Virus record (IMG/VR): IMGVR_UViG_3300033571_018728
Span: 1 to 27,051 of that record
DNA from: a virus
DNA length: 27,051 bases
Reading direction: 5' to 3' (one strand)
Position numbers and translations under genes: made by a program. Of this stretch, positions 8,306 to 18,626 are shown in pieces. Positions within the stretch are counted from its first letter, which is position 1; each line of letters opens with the position of its first letter. Under the pieces are notes generated by a model that saw nothing but the letters and a program-made list of their open reading frames with translations, did no database searches and was not told the origin of the DNA.

Positions 8306-10101
8306 TGGAACAGAAAAAAATTATATTACCAAGTAAAAGATACTTCAAAGCGCCAGAAGAAGATATTAATTTAAATTTAAATTTAGATAATAACAACACA
8401 TTACTTCGAGAAGGTGATATGGATGTGGTATTAAATTTAAATGAGTTATTTGATAAAGAAAGAAATAAATCTAATCAATATAAAATTTACGGAAAAATAA
8501 AAATGTTATTTCGTAATTTATATTCTGGTTCAACAACATATGACCCATTAAAAAAGAATCTTTACTTAGTCGAAGATGGCTCACTTCTTATTAATTCGGG
8601 TTACGTTCCATATAACGAATTTGCATTAATGAGAAATGATGTTATAAGAGAAGTTAATGTACCAACTAGCGGTACTTCAATTACAACATATCAAACTAAC
8701 GTACAAACAACCGGTTACACTGGACATACAGCTATTACATCAATTGATGCACCATATCATAATTGGAATTTATATTTAAGTTATGTTTATTCTGGTGACA
8801 CAGAATACCCAATGGTTTATAGTTTAAGTGGTGGAACTTCGTATCCGTTTAATGCAAAAGACGGGATACCATTTAGGGTTGAAGACATGGACCCATATTA
8901 TGTATTAACTTCACCAGTAGAACATGGTATGAATCAAGGTGAATTTATTATAATAAGTGGCGGAACATTAAATGGCTCCTCAATAGAAAAAAACACAATT
9001 TATATTGATAGCGTTGGAAACGAAATATACGATTCTGAAAAATATGTTATTAATTTATTAAAAAGTGAGTTTACATCAGGGTTTACATTAAGTGGTGTAA
9101 CATTTGTTACTGGTAAAAGATGTTTAAATATTAAAAATATTACAGGTACCACATCACAATATTATGTACATAAACATAAAACAATTACCACACAAGAAGA
9201 TTACATCCTAGATAAAATTGGATTTGAAACTTCATTATGGAGAGATGAAAAGAAAATATTATATCAAAATCTTTTAAGGGAAGAAGATGTTCTTGTTGAA
9301 AGAAATAGAATGGAATCAGTTTTATTTGATTTTAAAAAATCATTCACACTCACGGGTATAACAAACAATCTAGGTTACACACCAACAGAAGTATACGCCA
9401 CCATATTATTAAGAAATGGTAATGGGTTTTTTACCTATCCACCGAAAGTAGGATTCAAATATAATTTTCATAATAGTTGGATAGATGATATATTTATCGG
9501 TTCAACTGAAACATCAATTTCAGGAACAACAACTTTTAATGGTAAGGGTATTTATAGTGGGCTCACATTTTCTGGAGGTACAACAATACCAAGCGGTACA
9601 ACATTAACAGGAGCATTTGTTGAATATAATTTTAATGATTTTAACGAAAGAATAATTAGTGAAGCGTTTCATAAATTTTCACATAGAAAAAAAGCAAGCG
9701 ACGGAACAACAACATTATTTGATTACGGACAAGATGGTAACGTGGTTGGATTTTCAGGTGCAACAACAGGAAACACAATAGGTTATTATTACCAACCACA
9801 TCATAGAATCAAATTAAGACAGCTATCACCATATATTGAGGTATCCAATACTAAAGATATTTTATTCTTACCAGATAACACGAAATACGATTCAGTTAAT
9901 AAAGTATGGAAATGGAGAGATTTATATGACCATGGCTTTGTTGATACTGATGGTAATGGTACAAACTTTCCATTCATAAACAACACACATCATGTAATGT
10001 CAGATATAAACTTTTATTTAAGAAACGAACAAACATATACTAATAAACAAGATTTACCTAAAACAGGATTTACATTCTATAATAGTAAAAACAATTGTTA
10101 A
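8305..10101 (+). CDS. Putative baseplate/tail structural protein
   Basis: This is a 598-residue protein of unrecognised family. The N-terminus is Asn/Leu-rich (INLNLNLDNN, about 21-30) and is followed by a mixed alpha/beta region. The middle is rich in SGTT, SGGTT and TGNT strings typical of beta-structured phage tail proteins. Near the C-terminus the motif KWRDLYDHGFVDTDGNGTNF contains an EF-hand-like DxDxNG loop that could bind calcium. No signal peptide or membrane segment is visible. The gene sits inside an unbroken chain (TAATG overlaps at both ends) between the large wedge-like protein and a 334-residue structural protein, which argues for a baseplate role. No function beyond this can be read from the sequence. 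Confidence 0.6.
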   Translation: MEQKKIILPSKRYFKAPEEDINLNLNLDNNNTLLREGDMDVVLNLNELFDKERNKSNQYKIYGKIKMLFRNLYSGSTTYDPLKKNLYLVEDGSLLINSGYVPYNEFALMRNDVIREVNVPTSGTSITTYQTNVQTTGYTGHTAITSIDAPYHNWNLYLSYVYSGDTEYPMVYSLSGGTSYPFNAKDGIPFRVEDMDPYYVLTSPVEHGMNQGEFIIISGGTLNGSSIEKNTIYIDSVGNEIYDSEKYVINLLKSEFTSGFTLSGVTFVTGKRCLNIKNITGTTSQYYVHKHKTITTQEDYILDKIGFETSLWRDEKKILYQNLLREEDVLVERNRMESVLFDFKKSFTLTGITNNLGYTPTEVYATILLRNGNGFFTYPPKVGFKYNFHNSWIDDIFIGSTETSISGTTTFNGKGIYSGLTFSGGTTIPSGTTLTGAFVEYNFNDFNERIISEAFHKFSHRKKASDGTTTLFDYGQDGNVVGFSGATTGNTIGYYYQPHHRIKLRQLSPYIEVSNTKDILFLPDNTKYDSVNKVWKWRDLYDHGFVDTDGNGTNFPFINNTHHVMSDINFYLRNEQTYTNKQDLPKTGFTFYNSKNNC

Positions 10102-11105
10102 TGAAAATTATAAGAAACAATAATACAAAAAATATCGTTTTAAATACCGAACAAAATTTTAAACTTGATTTAGGTTGGCAAGAAAATCTTGCTGATTTTA
10201 AAGATGAGGTTTTAGATAGTATTATTAATCCTGTTCTCAATTATGAAACAGTAAGATATATACATGAATCATATACAGGATCTGCTGGTTCACAAACAGA
10301 TATTTGGTATTCTTTTTTCTTTGATAATGGTAGTGGGTCATATGTACAGAATTATGCGGCACCATCATCAGATATTACATTAAGAGAAAATGAAATGATG
10401 TTGGCACAAGCAACTCGTAGTTTTTTTAGATTAGAATTTTATAAAACACCATCAAAAGATTGGGACCCTAGAGTTACATATAGTCTAGATGAAATTGTTT
10501 ATTACATAGATTCAACAAATATCGGTAACATATATAAATCATTATCTTCTGGTAACATAAATAATAATCCACAAACTGGTAGTGGATGGACTTTAACTCA
10601 AGCAAATAACATTTGTTTCGAGGCACCATATCGCCAAAATAGAAAATTAGTATTTGCAAAAAATCTATCATTACCACTAGGAGAAAAATATTTGTATTCT
10701 GATAACGGAATTAAATTTCATATTCATGTGCCAGTTTTTCAAGGTACCAATTATAGAAATAAAGAAAATATGTATTTGTTTTGGTTTGAAGATGAAAGCG
10801 TTCTAGACGACACATTTTATTTTGGTAATAAAATTGGCAACACATTTTTTATGTCAGCAAAATTTTTTAATGCTAAAACATCAGATATAATTGATTTTAC
10901 TAATAGCGGTTTCACATCAGGACATAGTGTTAATGATACAAGTGACATGTACTACCAAGTAGATTTTAATCACGCCAATAGAACGTATTGTGTTTACCCA
11001 TACACAGGTGGTACTGCAATATTTAAAACAGGAAGCACGATGAATCAAAGGGTTGGTTGGAATACAGGACAAACTTTTAATCCAATTAAATTTTATGAAA
11101 AATGA
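10101..11105 (+). CDS. Putative baseplate/tail structural protein with CBM5/12-like motif
   Basis: This is a 334-residue protein starting at the ATG that overlaps the previous stop as TAATG; a TTG at 10095 would add two residues and is unlikely. Residues about 120-164 contain an aromatic pattern of the carbohydrate-binding CBM5/12 type: DWDPRVTYSLDEIVYYID, then NIYKSLSSGNINNNPQTGSGW, a module often met in phage baseplate and fibre proteins. The rest is beta-rich with many aromatic residues. The length equals that of T4 gp8 (334), but I see no convincing sequence match, so I do not make that call. The 3' end overlaps the next gene by 4 nt (ATGA), and this is the only TGA stop among the complete genes of the window. 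Confidence 0.6.
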   Translation: MKIIRNNNTKNIVLNTEQNFKLDLGWQENLADFKDEVLDSIINPVLNYETVRYIHESYTGSAGSQTDIWYSFFFDNGSGSYVQNYAAPSSDITLRENEMMLAQATRSFFRLEFYKTPSKDWDPRVTYSLDEIVYYIDSTNIGNIYKSLSSGNINNNPQTGSGWTLTQANNICFEAPYRQNRKLVFAKNLSLPLGEKYLYSDNGIKFHIHVPVFQGTNYRNKENMYLFWFEDESVLDDTFYFGNKIGNTFFMSAKFFNAKTSDIIDFTNSGFTSGHSVNDTSDMYYQVDFNHANRTYCVYPYTGGTAIFKTGSTMNQRVGWNTGQTFNPIKFYEK

Positions 11106-12307
11106 GTAAACTAGAATATACCATATTAAAACCTAACATTCAAACTGTTAAAATCGTAGGACAAACTAGCCAAAGCTGGTACGATTATGATGATAATATT
11201 ATACCATGGATTGGAACTGACGAGAATGGTAATGCGTACAATTTATCACCATTGACAGGGTTAACATATTATATCGTATCTAGTTCATTATCTGATGGAT
11301 ATTACAAATGGGATGGTAGTTCTTGGTATTCAGTACCATCTGGACAGACTCAAAATGATTACAATTTACCAATATTTTTAGATGCTGATGCAGATGAAAT
11401 GGGTGTTATGGTAAGTTTTGCTGATGAAAATGGTTCAGGTTCGATAGAGCAAATAGACCAATTAGTAAATTTTCTTTATTCGCAAAGCGGTAAAACAATA
11501 CAAGTGTATAGTTCTGTTAATCCAGACAAATTAAGAACTATTATAGAACAAAACTATACAATTAATTGGGGTGACGGAACATCCGGTTCGTTTCCAATTA
11601 ACTCTGGTTCTGTTGGAACATCGTTCCCATCTGTAACACATACATATACAGGGTCAACAAATTATAATGTTACTATCTTTTTGCAAAGCCCATGGACAAC
11701 ACAAAGTGTTACGAAAGTAATTAATACATCAAATCCATTTACAGGTTACACTGGATTAGACATGATGGGGACGTATACGTACACAGAAAATTCTTTATTA
11801 TATCGAAATTCAACTACGGAATATTATTTATCATCTAGTAGAAAACAAAATTATTTAAGTGATTTAGATTACACAAATAATGTATCACACGTTGGTACCG
11901 GTAGCACAAAATTCAATGTGGCACTAATGGGTGGAAGTAGAATTGGTGAATTGAAAAAATATGGTGAACGAACTGTTGTCGGTGCAAATAGTAGTAGTTT
12001 AGATGACAATGGTTACCGAATAACTGGATATACCATAGACAATCTGTATTATATGGATTATATTGATGGTACAACTATTATTACAGGCTCAGTTACTGGT
12101 TACACCAGAGAAGAGGTCTTTAACCAAATGATTACAAGAAACGAACATTTCCTAGGTTTTATTGATGACCCTACCGTATATTCTGACATTTTCGTTGAAA
12201 GGGGAAAATCAGGTGTGGCGGAATTTAATCTTAGATTAAGCGAAATTGATAACATGGATGAGATGGAAATATACGGAAATGGATATTTTACAGTTAAAAA
12301 AACATAA
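11102..12307 (+). CDS. Putative tail/baseplate protein with PKD-like domain
   Basis: This 401-residue protein has one recognisable element, a PKD-type beta-sandwich signature at about 150-195: YTINWGDGTSGSF, then SVTHTYTGSTNYNVTIF, matching the 'WGDGT...HtY...Y.Vtl' pattern. PKD domains are common on the exposed parts of tail proteins and surface proteins. Residues about 45-80 form another aromatic-rich patch (GLTYYIVSSSLSDGYYKWDG). The C-terminal part (IDNMDEMEIYGNGYFTVKK) resembles the closing strand seen in other baseplate proteins. The gene overlaps its upstream neighbour by ATGA and is followed by a 24-nt gap with a TATTTATA motif. The specific role is unknown. Confidence 0.6.
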   Translation: MSKLEYTILKPNIQTVKIVGQTSQSWYDYDDNIIPWIGTDENGNAYNLSPLTGLTYYIVSSSLSDGYYKWDGSSWYSVPSGQTQNDYNLPIFLDADADEMGVMVSFADENGSGSIEQIDQLVNFLYSQSGKTIQVYSSVNPDKLRTIIEQNYTINWGDGTSGSFPINSGSVGTSFPSVTHTYTGSTNYNVTIFLQSPWTTQSVTKVINTSNPFTGYTGLDMMGTYTYTENSLLYRNSTTEYYLSSSRKQNYLSDLDYTNNVSHVGTGSTKFNVALMGGSRIGELKKYGERTVVGANSSSLDDNGYRITGYTIDNLYYMDYIDGTTIITGSVTGYTREEVFNQMITRNEHFLGFIDDPTVYSDIFVERGKSGVAEFNLRLSEIDNMDEMEIYGNGYFTVKKT

Positions 12308-12313
12308 AAATTA

Positions 12314-12321
12314 TATTTATA
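12314..12321 (+). promoter_or_regulatory. TATTTATA motif before 307-residue structural gene
   Basis: The exact octamer, within TTATATTTATAATT, ends 10 nt before the ATG at 12332 in a 24-nt intergenic gap. Confidence 0.5.
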
Positions 12322-12331
12322 ATTAAAAGCT

Positions 12332-13255
12332 ATGGCAGTAGGAAGTTATGGGATTGTTAGACCGGCGGATGTGTCACCAGATGATGTTGAGATATTATAT
12401 CATTTTGTAGGTAACAGGTTAGCCTCAACAACACCAACATTAAAAAAATTATCACCAAAAACCATTTTAACACCAATATTTCACAATTCGCAGACTATCA
12501 CTGGTGATACTGCAGCACAAGGTGTTGAAATTTTAGGAGGTATGTATAACCTTAAACTACCTGCTAATGACTTTAGTGATTTAGGTATATACACCTTACA
12601 TTTAAGACCAAAGCAAATTCGTACAAGAATTACAGATTGTGGAGTTCTAGCATCACTACCATCTGTTAGAGGATTGATAATAGATTTAAGTAACATTCCA
12701 AGTGAGGATAGAGCAAAGTTTACACCTCAAGGTTTAGTTGGTTATAGAATTGAATACATAAGCGCAACAACGAATCAAAAATTACCAAATTTTTATAAGG
12801 TTGTAACATCATGTTTTTATTGTACCGCAGTTACAGCAAATTTATCTAATACGGCTGCAAAATCTGTTAGATATCAATATAGTGAGGGTACAACCAACTT
12901 AATGTTCTTAACAATTACACCATCTTCAGCTCCGTCAAATAAACCAAACAGCGTACCATTTATTGGTAGTCCAGGTCAAAAAGTAATCTTATCAAATACT
13001 TTCTTCAATCCAACAACAATTGAAATTGAAATGATAGAACATGACGCTAGCACATTAGCTAACGCGCTTTATGGTAATCAAACGAAAGCAGTTACACCGG
13101 GAATTTACACTATCTACGATAAAGATAATCAAATCTATAAACAATATAACCTATTTGAAATCAAAGACGACTTTAATGATACATTATACGAAGTTCGCGA
13201 ACAAAGAACCAGTATTGATGAAACACTAAACTTTGATACAATTACTGACGTTTAA
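12332..13255 (+). CDS. Putative phage structural protein, unknown family
   Basis: This 307-residue protein begins [21 protein letters not shown] recall similar openings in structural proteins of Bacteroidota phages but know no assigned function. It looks soluble and beta-rich, with no signal peptide or membrane helix. Features visible are [12 protein letters not shown] followed by [14 protein letters not shown] (about 85-115), a close cysteine pair in SCFYC (about 160-165), and a C-terminal charged segment ending [17 protein letters not shown]. It begins a new translation unit after a gap with TATTTATA and is joined to the giant 1776-residue tail protein by TAATG, so it may be the baseplate partner or attachment protein for that arm. 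Confidence 0.55.
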   Translation: MAVGSYGIVRPADVSPDDVEILYHFVGNRLASTTPTLKKLSPKTILTPIFHNSQTITGDTAAQGVEILGGMYNLKLPANDFSDLGIYTLHLRPKQIRTRITDCGVLASLPSVRGLIIDLSNIPSEDRAKFTPQGLVGYRIEYISATTNQKLPNFYKVVTSCFYCTAVTANLSNTAAKSVRYQYSEGTTNLMFLTITPSSAPSNKPNSVPFIGSPGQKVILSNTFFNPTTIEIEMIEHDASTLANALYGNQTKAVTPGIYTIYDKDNQIYKQYNLFEIKDDFNDTLYEVREQRTSIDETLNFDTITDV

Positions 13256-16200
13256 TGGCAAAAAGAAAAGTTCCTATTCAGGCTGCAAGTGGTGCAGAAA
13301 CATTTAATGACAATCTCGTAGGGGTACAAATCACTACGGGTACCGCTCAGTTGGCCAATACGAACTTTGGGTTAGATAGTGGTATCGTCCAAAAGGATGA
13401 TAAAAATTTCACAACTAATCCATTTTCAACCTTTTTAACGTTAGAAGACTTAACAGGTAAAACTAACAATTCTGTGGTTCAAGAATATATTGAATCACAA
13501 AAATCAAAAGATTTAAAATTTAAAGACAATTTAAATGATGCTGGTAAATCTTTATTTGGTTCATTAAAGAAAAGAATATCTGTTGCGGTACAAGATATTA
13601 TTAAACATTTTCCTGCTGCAATTTTAGTTGACAAAAGTAGCCCTACAACATTAAGTGGATTTACTGCTTATAATGTAAGCTACGACCAGTCAACTAATAC
13701 AACATCAATGAAAATTGAAACAGCAATGTTTTATAATCCATTTGGTATTGTTTATAAAAAACCAAAAAGCAACACTTTAGTAACTTCAAATAACCCAATT
13801 AGAGATTTTTATTCATCATATACAAATTATGTTATTGAAGTCAACACAAATAAGTTTAACATTATTCAATACGTTGAACCGAATACAGATGGTGTAATCA
13901 CTTTAAAAGTGAGTGGTAAAGCATTTACTGGTACAACAACAAATACAAATATATTAATCAAACCTAACGACATTATAGTCGAAGAGTTTTTTAATAATTT
14001 AGATGATTTAAAAGAGAGTTTATTAAGAAGAGATACTACACCAATATATAGCGCAACATTTTATGTACCAAGAGATAGAAACGATGGTACAAGTACAGAT
14101 TTATCACCTTTAACATATACATGGCCAGCAGCTAAAGACAATTGGAATATCCAAATTGTCGGTATAGAATTTGATAATTACCTATCTGATTTAAGTGATG
14201 TGGCAACAGAGATTGATAACTATAAATCAAATTTATTTGTTAGATTCTTATCGTCCCCACAATTATACGAATTTGATACACCAGATCAAAAGACAGAGGC
14301 GGTATTTCAAATATATGGACAGAGCTTCGATAAGGTAAAAAAATATATCGACAACATTGCTCACATGAGAAATGTAAGTTATGATGGTGTAAATAATTTA
14401 CCTGATATATTATTAAAAAATTTAGCAACAACTCTTGGTTTAGATAGTATTAATTTGAGTGACGAAAAATCACTTAATGAATTATTGTATTCAAAATCAA
14501 CATCGCAATACGCTGGTGTTTCTGGTGATATGTCACCAATTGAAGCAGAATATGAATTTTACAGAAGATTACTAGTTAATCTTTCTTACATATATAAATC
14601 AAAAGGAACTCGAAAGTCTTTAGAATTTTTCTTAATGTTTTTGGGGGCACCAGAACCATTAATTAAAATAAACCAATATGTCTATGAAATAAAATCATTT
14701 CCTAATTCACCAACATTAGAATCTGATATTAAAGATGTTTTGGCTGGATTAGATTATAAAAACGTAGTAACCGGATACACGTTTAATTCAACAGGGTACA
14801 CATACTTAACAGGTCAAACTAGTAGTTCATTTAATTATAATAGGTCAGGTTATCCAGTAAAACAAAATAGTTTATTTCCACAAGCGATATCTGGAACAAC
14901 CGGTGAAATATTTTTTCAAAAAGGTTCTGGTTGGTATGAGACCACATTAGACCACAGATCACCATTAGTTGTTGATTTTGATAAATCTGTATTAACAGGA
15001 AAAACAAAATTAACATATACTAAAAACGCGCAATACACATATGGTGAAGATTACTTTAATGTGTATAGAAATTTACCGGGCTTGAATACTGGTTACGAAA
15101 TTGAAAGTACAATTGATAATGTTAAAACAGAACTTTTAAACACAAATAATTCTTTAATTTTTAATAGAAAAAATATTAGTGTCTACTTGTCATCAGCACA
15201 AGCTTTAGATTATGATATTTGGAGAAAATCGAGAGAGCTTGAATTATCATTTGGTACTGCAACATTATTACCACAAACCGGTATTACTTTTGCAGAATTC
15301 TTACAAAATACTGTAACAACACAAATCACAAATTCAAATATAATAAAATATAAAAAGAATTATATTAGATTAGAAGATGTTATAAGTGATTACCTATCGA
15401 AAACAGCATTTAGACCATTTAACATTGGTAATGTTAATGAATTTATAGAAAAAATGAGTCCTAATTGGACAAGTGTTTTAGATCAATTAATACCAGCTAC
15501 AACATTATGGACAGGTGGCAATTTAATTGACAATAGTATTTTTAATAGACCCAAGTATCAATACAAATTTGGTTGTCAACCATCAATAATAAATGAATAT
15601 TTAACACCAATTTTACCTATTGAAGTCACGGGTATAACAGATTATTGGGAATACAGAATTAGTGAAGCTAACTATCAAAAACGCTTTTCTTCTGGTGTTA
15701 CTTGGAATGGTATATCATTTTCAGGTGAAACAAATGCCTTAGGTGAATACAAGTATGACGGGTATCTTCAAATAGTACCAGTTATTGATGTAAATGGTAT
15801 AACATATTCTGGTAACACAAATGATACTAAATACCATGTAAGGGTATCTGGTTATCTATCAAATACAACTGGAACAACAACAAATGCAAGGTTATACAAG
15901 ACACCAACAGGAACATCTATTGGTGATTTATATGATTTAGTTGGTGACACAACAAACCAAATTGACCCTGATTATAATGCAATTAGATTATTATGGAAAA
16001 AAGCAGTTGAAAATATAATTAATGATTTTATAAATAAATCACAAACCATAAATGACTATGGCGTAATTAGCACGTATAATCCATATACAAACGCTTCAGG
16101 CAGTACATCAACATTAAGATTTAAAAAAATAGTATCTTATGAATATTTTATAGATGATAATAATGTTGAAAGATTAAAATTAACTTCATTTAAATATGGA

Positions 16201-18585
16201 CCAAACGATTGTACAGATATAATTGATTTTTATCTTGATAATGAAGTTTTTGGTAATAATGATTCATTTACTTGTATATTAACTAATGGTTCCGCAGAAT
16301 ATCAATCAATACCACCTACCCCAACTCCAACCCCAACAATTACACCGACACCTACGGTTACGCCTACATTAACTTCAACACCTACGGTTACTCCTACGGC
16401 AACGCCAACAAGTACACCAACTATTACACCTACATTAACTTCAACACCTACGGTTACACCAACGGTAACACCAACACTTACTATAACAAGTACACCAACT
16501 GTAACACCAACACCTACACCAATAGATTGCACTTTCGATATTGTTCTTAACGTACTTACACCAACTCCAACCCCAACACCAACATCTACACCAAATACAC
16601 CAACATTTACACCAACCCCAACTCCAACAAGTACACCTACACCAACACCAGTAGATTGTGCTTTTGATATAGTTCTTAACGTACTTACACCAACTCCAAC
16701 TCCGACGCCAACATCAACACCAAATAGCCCAACATATACCCCAACCCCAACACCTACAGGCACACCTACACCAACACCGGTAGATTGTGAATTCGATATT
16801 GTTCTTAACGTACTTACACCAACTCCAACCCCAACTCCAACAGTAACATCTACACCAACACCAACGGTTACATCTACACCAACTGTAACACCAACAGCCA
16901 CACCTACAGTAACACCTACACCAACACCAACGGTTACATCTACACCAACTGTAACACCAACAGCCACACCTACAGTAACACCTACACCAACACCAGTAGA
17001 TTGTGCTTTCGATATTGTTCTTAACGTACTTACACCAACAATTACACCGACACCTACGGTTACCCCAACAGGAACACCTACGGTTACACCAACAGGAACA
17101 CCAACAGTTACCCCAACAGGAACACCTACGGTTACACCAACAGGAACACCAACAGTTACACCAACTATCACTCCAACACCAACGGTAACACCGACAGGAA
17201 CACCAACGGTAACACCGACAGGAACACCTACGGTTACACCAACAGCTACACCAGAACCAACACCAACAGCAACACCAACGGTTACGCCTACACCAGTTAG
17301 ATATTACTACCAAGGTATAATTTGTGAATCTGGAATATTTGGTCAATTCTATACGGAAACAAATTTAGGCGAATCGCCAAGTGTTATTGTTAAAGCATAT
17401 TCATCTTTAGGGGGAGAACAAAATCAATGTTTTGATAGTATTACTCAAATTACAACACCAAATAATAACCCAATAATTGATACGTTTGATGATTGTTGGA
17501 CTTGTAACGGCACTACCCCAACACCTACACCGACAGCAACATTAACACCAACACCAACTCCAACCTCAACAATAACACCGACACCAACCGTTACACCAAC
17601 TAGAACAGCTACACCAACACCTACACCAACACCTACACCAGTACCTGTTAATTTTACATTAACTATGAGTGCATGTGGAGCGGGAGGTAACGACCCAGGT
17701 AAAGTAACAGCAACTTATTCTAATTTTAGTGGTGGTAATGGTACATATTATGCACATAATTCAACTTGGTTTGCATCGGCCGCTGAGGCGATTGCTGGTT
17801 ATTTTGACCCATTACCAATTAGTAATCCAACGACGCTAGGTATATTACAGGTACCTTTAGGTACATGGTACTTTGCTATGAGAGATTGGTTAAACCCATC
17901 TAACGTGACTGTTAAATCAATTACAAATAATTGCGCAACACCAACACCAACACCAACACCAACATCAACACCAACTGTAACACCAACACCAACAGCAACA
18001 CCATTACCGTCAGTATATAATATTGAATCTTTTGGTTATTCAACATTTAATGAGGCTTGCAATAGTCTTAACCCAACGAGTGAAGTTTACGCACTTCCAG
18101 GCACAACAGGTATGATGTATGGCTATGTGTTCTACACTAACAGTGGTCTAAATAATAGATTTAACGGAAATGGTAATTGGTATAGAATGACTAAAGATGG
18201 TGTAACATACGCTGTTCAAATTAACACAATTGGTGAAGTACTTGACTATAGAGATTGTAGTTTATTACCAACTGAAACACCTACACCGACACCAGAACCA
18301 ACATTTACCCCGACACCAACACCTACGACGACATTTATATGTAGAGAATATAGAATTGAAAACAACGGTGAAACAACAATTGGAATAAGTTATTATGATT
18401 GTAGCGGTGTTTATCAATCAGATTCAAATTTATTAGCGGGTAATCAAATAACATTCTGTGCAAATCAATCTTATGGATTAATTGATGCGGGAGGAGGAAG
18501 TTTATTTACTTTATCCCCTTGTCTGGAACCAACTCCAACGCCAACTCCAACAGAAGGTGGTGGTGGGGAAACTCCTGCGCCTTAA
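13255..18585 (+). CDS. Giant tail protein: tail-protein-I-like N-terminal part fused to Pro-Thr-rich adhesin arm
   Basis: This 1776-residue protein probably links the baseplate to a host-binding arm. Residues 433-475 read [20 protein letters not shown] followed by [16 protein letters not shown], resembling the 'hr.KGT..av...l..lG' region of P2 gpI/baseplate tail proteins. From about 1020 to 1347 the chain is almost pure Pro-Thr with Val, Ala, Ser and Gly substitutions. It is interrupted four times by a 12-residue strand-like motif of the form [12 protein letters not shown]. Four small Cys-containing domains follow, separated by further PT linkers: about 1348-1420, 1463-1560, 1585-1668 and 1694-1756. 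The last ([22 protein letters not shown]) matches a domain I recall from other Bacteroidota phage fibres. The protein ends in a Gly-rich tail. There is no signal peptide. The PT linkers are good candidates for O-glycosylation or stiff spacers. The start is set by the TAATG overlap. Confidence 0.75.
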   Translation: MAKRKVPIQAASGAETFNDNLVGVQITTGTAQLANTNFGLDSGIVQKDDKNFTTNPFSTFLTLEDLTGKTNNSVVQEYIESQKSKDLKFKDNLNDAGKSLFGSLKKRISVAVQDIIKHFPAAILVDKSSPTTLSGFTAYNVSYDQSTNTTSMKIETAMFYNPFGIVYKKPKSNTLVTSNNPIRDFYSSYTNYVIEVNTNKFNIIQYVEPNTDGVITLKVSGKAFTGTTTNTNILIKPNDIIVEEFFNNLDDLKESLLRRDTTPIYSATFYVPRDRNDGTSTDLSPLTYTWPAAKDNWNIQIVGIEFDNYLSDLSDVATEIDNYKSNLFVRFLSSPQLYEFDTPDQKTEAVFQIYGQSFDKVKKYIDNIAHMRNVSYDGVNNLPDILLKNLATTLGLDSINLSDEKSLNELLYSKSTSQYAGVSGDMSPIEAEYEFYRRLLVNLSYIYKSKGTRKSLEFFLMFLGAPEPLIKINQYVYEIKSFPNSPTLESDIKDVLAGLDYKNVVTGYTFNSTGYTYLTGQTSSSFNYNRSGYPVKQNSLFPQAISGTTGEIFFQKGSGWYETTLDHRSPLVVDFDKSVLTGKTKLTYTKNAQYTYGEDYFNVYRNLPGLNTGYEIESTIDNVKTELLNTNNSLIFNRKNISVYLSSAQALDYDIWRKSRELELSFGTATLLPQTGITFAEFLQNTVTTQITNSNIIKYKKNYIRLEDVISDYLSKTAFRPFNIGNVNEFIEKMSPNWTSVLDQLIPATTLWTGGNLIDNSIFNRPKYQYKFGCQPSIINEYLTPILPIEVTGITDYWEYRISEANYQKRFSSGVTWNGISFSGETNALGEYKYDGYLQIVPVIDVNGITYSGNTNDTKYHVRVSGYLSNTTGTTTNARLYKTPTGTSIGDLYDLVGDTTNQIDPDYNAIRLLWKKAVENIINDFINKSQTINDYGVISTYNPYTNASGSTSTLRFKKIVSYEYFIDDNNVERLKLTSFKYGPNDCTDIIDFYLDNEVFGNNDSFTCILTNGSAEYQSIPPTPTPTPTITPTPTVTPTLTSTPTVTPTATPTSTPTITPTLTSTPTVTPTVTPTLTITSTPTVTPTPTPIDCTFDIVLNVLTPTPTPTPTSTPNTPTFTPTPTPTSTPTPTPVDCAFDIVLNVLTPTPTPTPTSTPNSPTYTPTPTPTGTPTPTPVDCEFDIVLNVLTPTPTPTPTVTSTPTPTVTSTPTVTPTATPTVTPTPTPTVTSTPTVTPTATPTVTPTPTPVDCAFDIVLNVLTPTITPTPTVTPTGTPTVTPTGTPTVTPTGTPTVTPTGTPTVTPTITPTPTVTPTGTPTVTPTGTPTVTPTATPEPTPTATPTVTPTPVRYYYQGIICESGIFGQFYTETNLGESPSVIVKAYSSLGGEQNQCFDSITQITTPNNNPIIDTFDDCWTCNGTTPTPTPTATLTPTPTPTSTITPTPTVTPTRTATPTPTPTPTPVPVNFTLTMSACGAGGNDPGKVTATYSNFSGGNGTYYAHNSTWFASAAEAIAGYFDPLPISNPTTLGILQVPLGTWYFAMRDWLNPSNVTVKSITNNCATPTPTPTPTSTPTVTPTPTATPLPSVYNIESFGYSTFNEACNSLNPTSEVYALPGTTGMMYGYVFYTNSGLNNRFNGNGNWYRMTKDGVTYAVQINTIGEVLDYRDCSLLPTETPTPTPEPTFTPTPTPTTTFICREYRIENNGETTIGISYYDCSGVYQSDSNLLAGNQITFCANQSYGLIDAGGGSLFTLSPCLEPTPTPTPTEGGGGETPAP
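16525..17036 (+). repeat. 129-bp tandem units encoding a 43-residue [12 protein letters not shown] module
   Basis: The [12 protein letters not shown] motif starts at 16525, 16654, 16783 and 16999. The first two steps are exactly 129 bp (43 residues). The third step is 216 bp because the PT linker there has an additional internal duplication. The variable residue after Cys is T, A, E and A in the four copies. Confidence 0.9.
16860..16991 (+). repeat. 66-bp direct duplication inside the PT linker
   Basis: The block containing CGGTTACATCTACACC, at 16865 and again at 16931, is repeated with a 66-bp period and appears identical by eye. That suggests a recent duplication. Confidence 0.85.
17059..17244 (+). 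repeat. 24-bp repeats encoding GTPTVTPT
   Basis: Units beginning GGAACACC occur at 17071, 17095, 17119, 17143, 17197 and 17221, with 24-bp spacing except for one 54-bp interruption. Copies differ mainly at third codon positions. Confidence 0.85.
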
Positions 18586-18605
18586 TAAAATAAAATAAAA
18601 TAAAC
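18583..18605 (+). repeat. A-rich TAAAA pentamer repeat after giant tail gene
   Basis: The stop codon is followed by TAAAA units that place TAA triplets in more than one frame. The tract leads directly into the TATTTATA motif. It may be an A-rich leader favourable for translation in Bacteroidota, or a stop reinforcement. Confidence 0.5.
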
Positions 18606-18608
18606 AAA

Positions 18609-18616
18609 TATTTATA
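18609..18616 (+). promoter_or_regulatory. TATTTATA motif before 228-residue gene
   Basis: The exact octamer ends 10 nt before the ATG at 18627, in the 41-nt gap after the giant tail gene. Confidence 0.5.
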
Positions 18617-18626
18617 AAAACAAATC

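Larger units (their letters stand above)
16312..17295 (+). repeat. Pro-Thr-rich coding repeat tract
   Basis: This is about 980 bp of CCA/CCT and ACA/ACC/ACG/ACT codons encoding (T-P-x-P)n-like sequence inside the 1776-residue protein. Synonymous third positions vary from copy to copy, which points to selection on the protein sequence rather than simple slippage alone. Confidence 0.95.

Noticed and set aside
10095-10100. TTG start two codons upstream for the 334-residue structural protein
   Set aside because: The ATG at 10101 gives the recurrent TAATG junction.
16029-16036. TATAAATA (T4 late promoter core) on the plus strand
   Set aside because: It is inside the giant tail gene and not followed by a gene start; it is expected by chance in AT-rich sequence.
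16302-17171. 289-codon open frame on the minus strand (GVGVTVGV repeats)
   Set aside because: It is the antisense shadow of the PT-coding repeat; its composition follows entirely from the repeat and it has no start context.
17003-17188. 61-codon plus-strand frame rich in Gln, His and Leu
   Set aside because: It is an out-of-frame reading of the PT repeat inside the giant tail gene.
16312-17295. CRISPR array or non-coding minisatellite
   Set aside because: The repeats are in frame, encode Pro-Thr peptides without interruption and have no unique spacers.
16714-17346. 210-codon minus-strand frame very rich in Cys, Trp and Arg
   Set aside because: It is another frame of the same PT repeat; such Cys/Trp-rich sequence is an artefact of reading ACC/CCA repeats in antisense.
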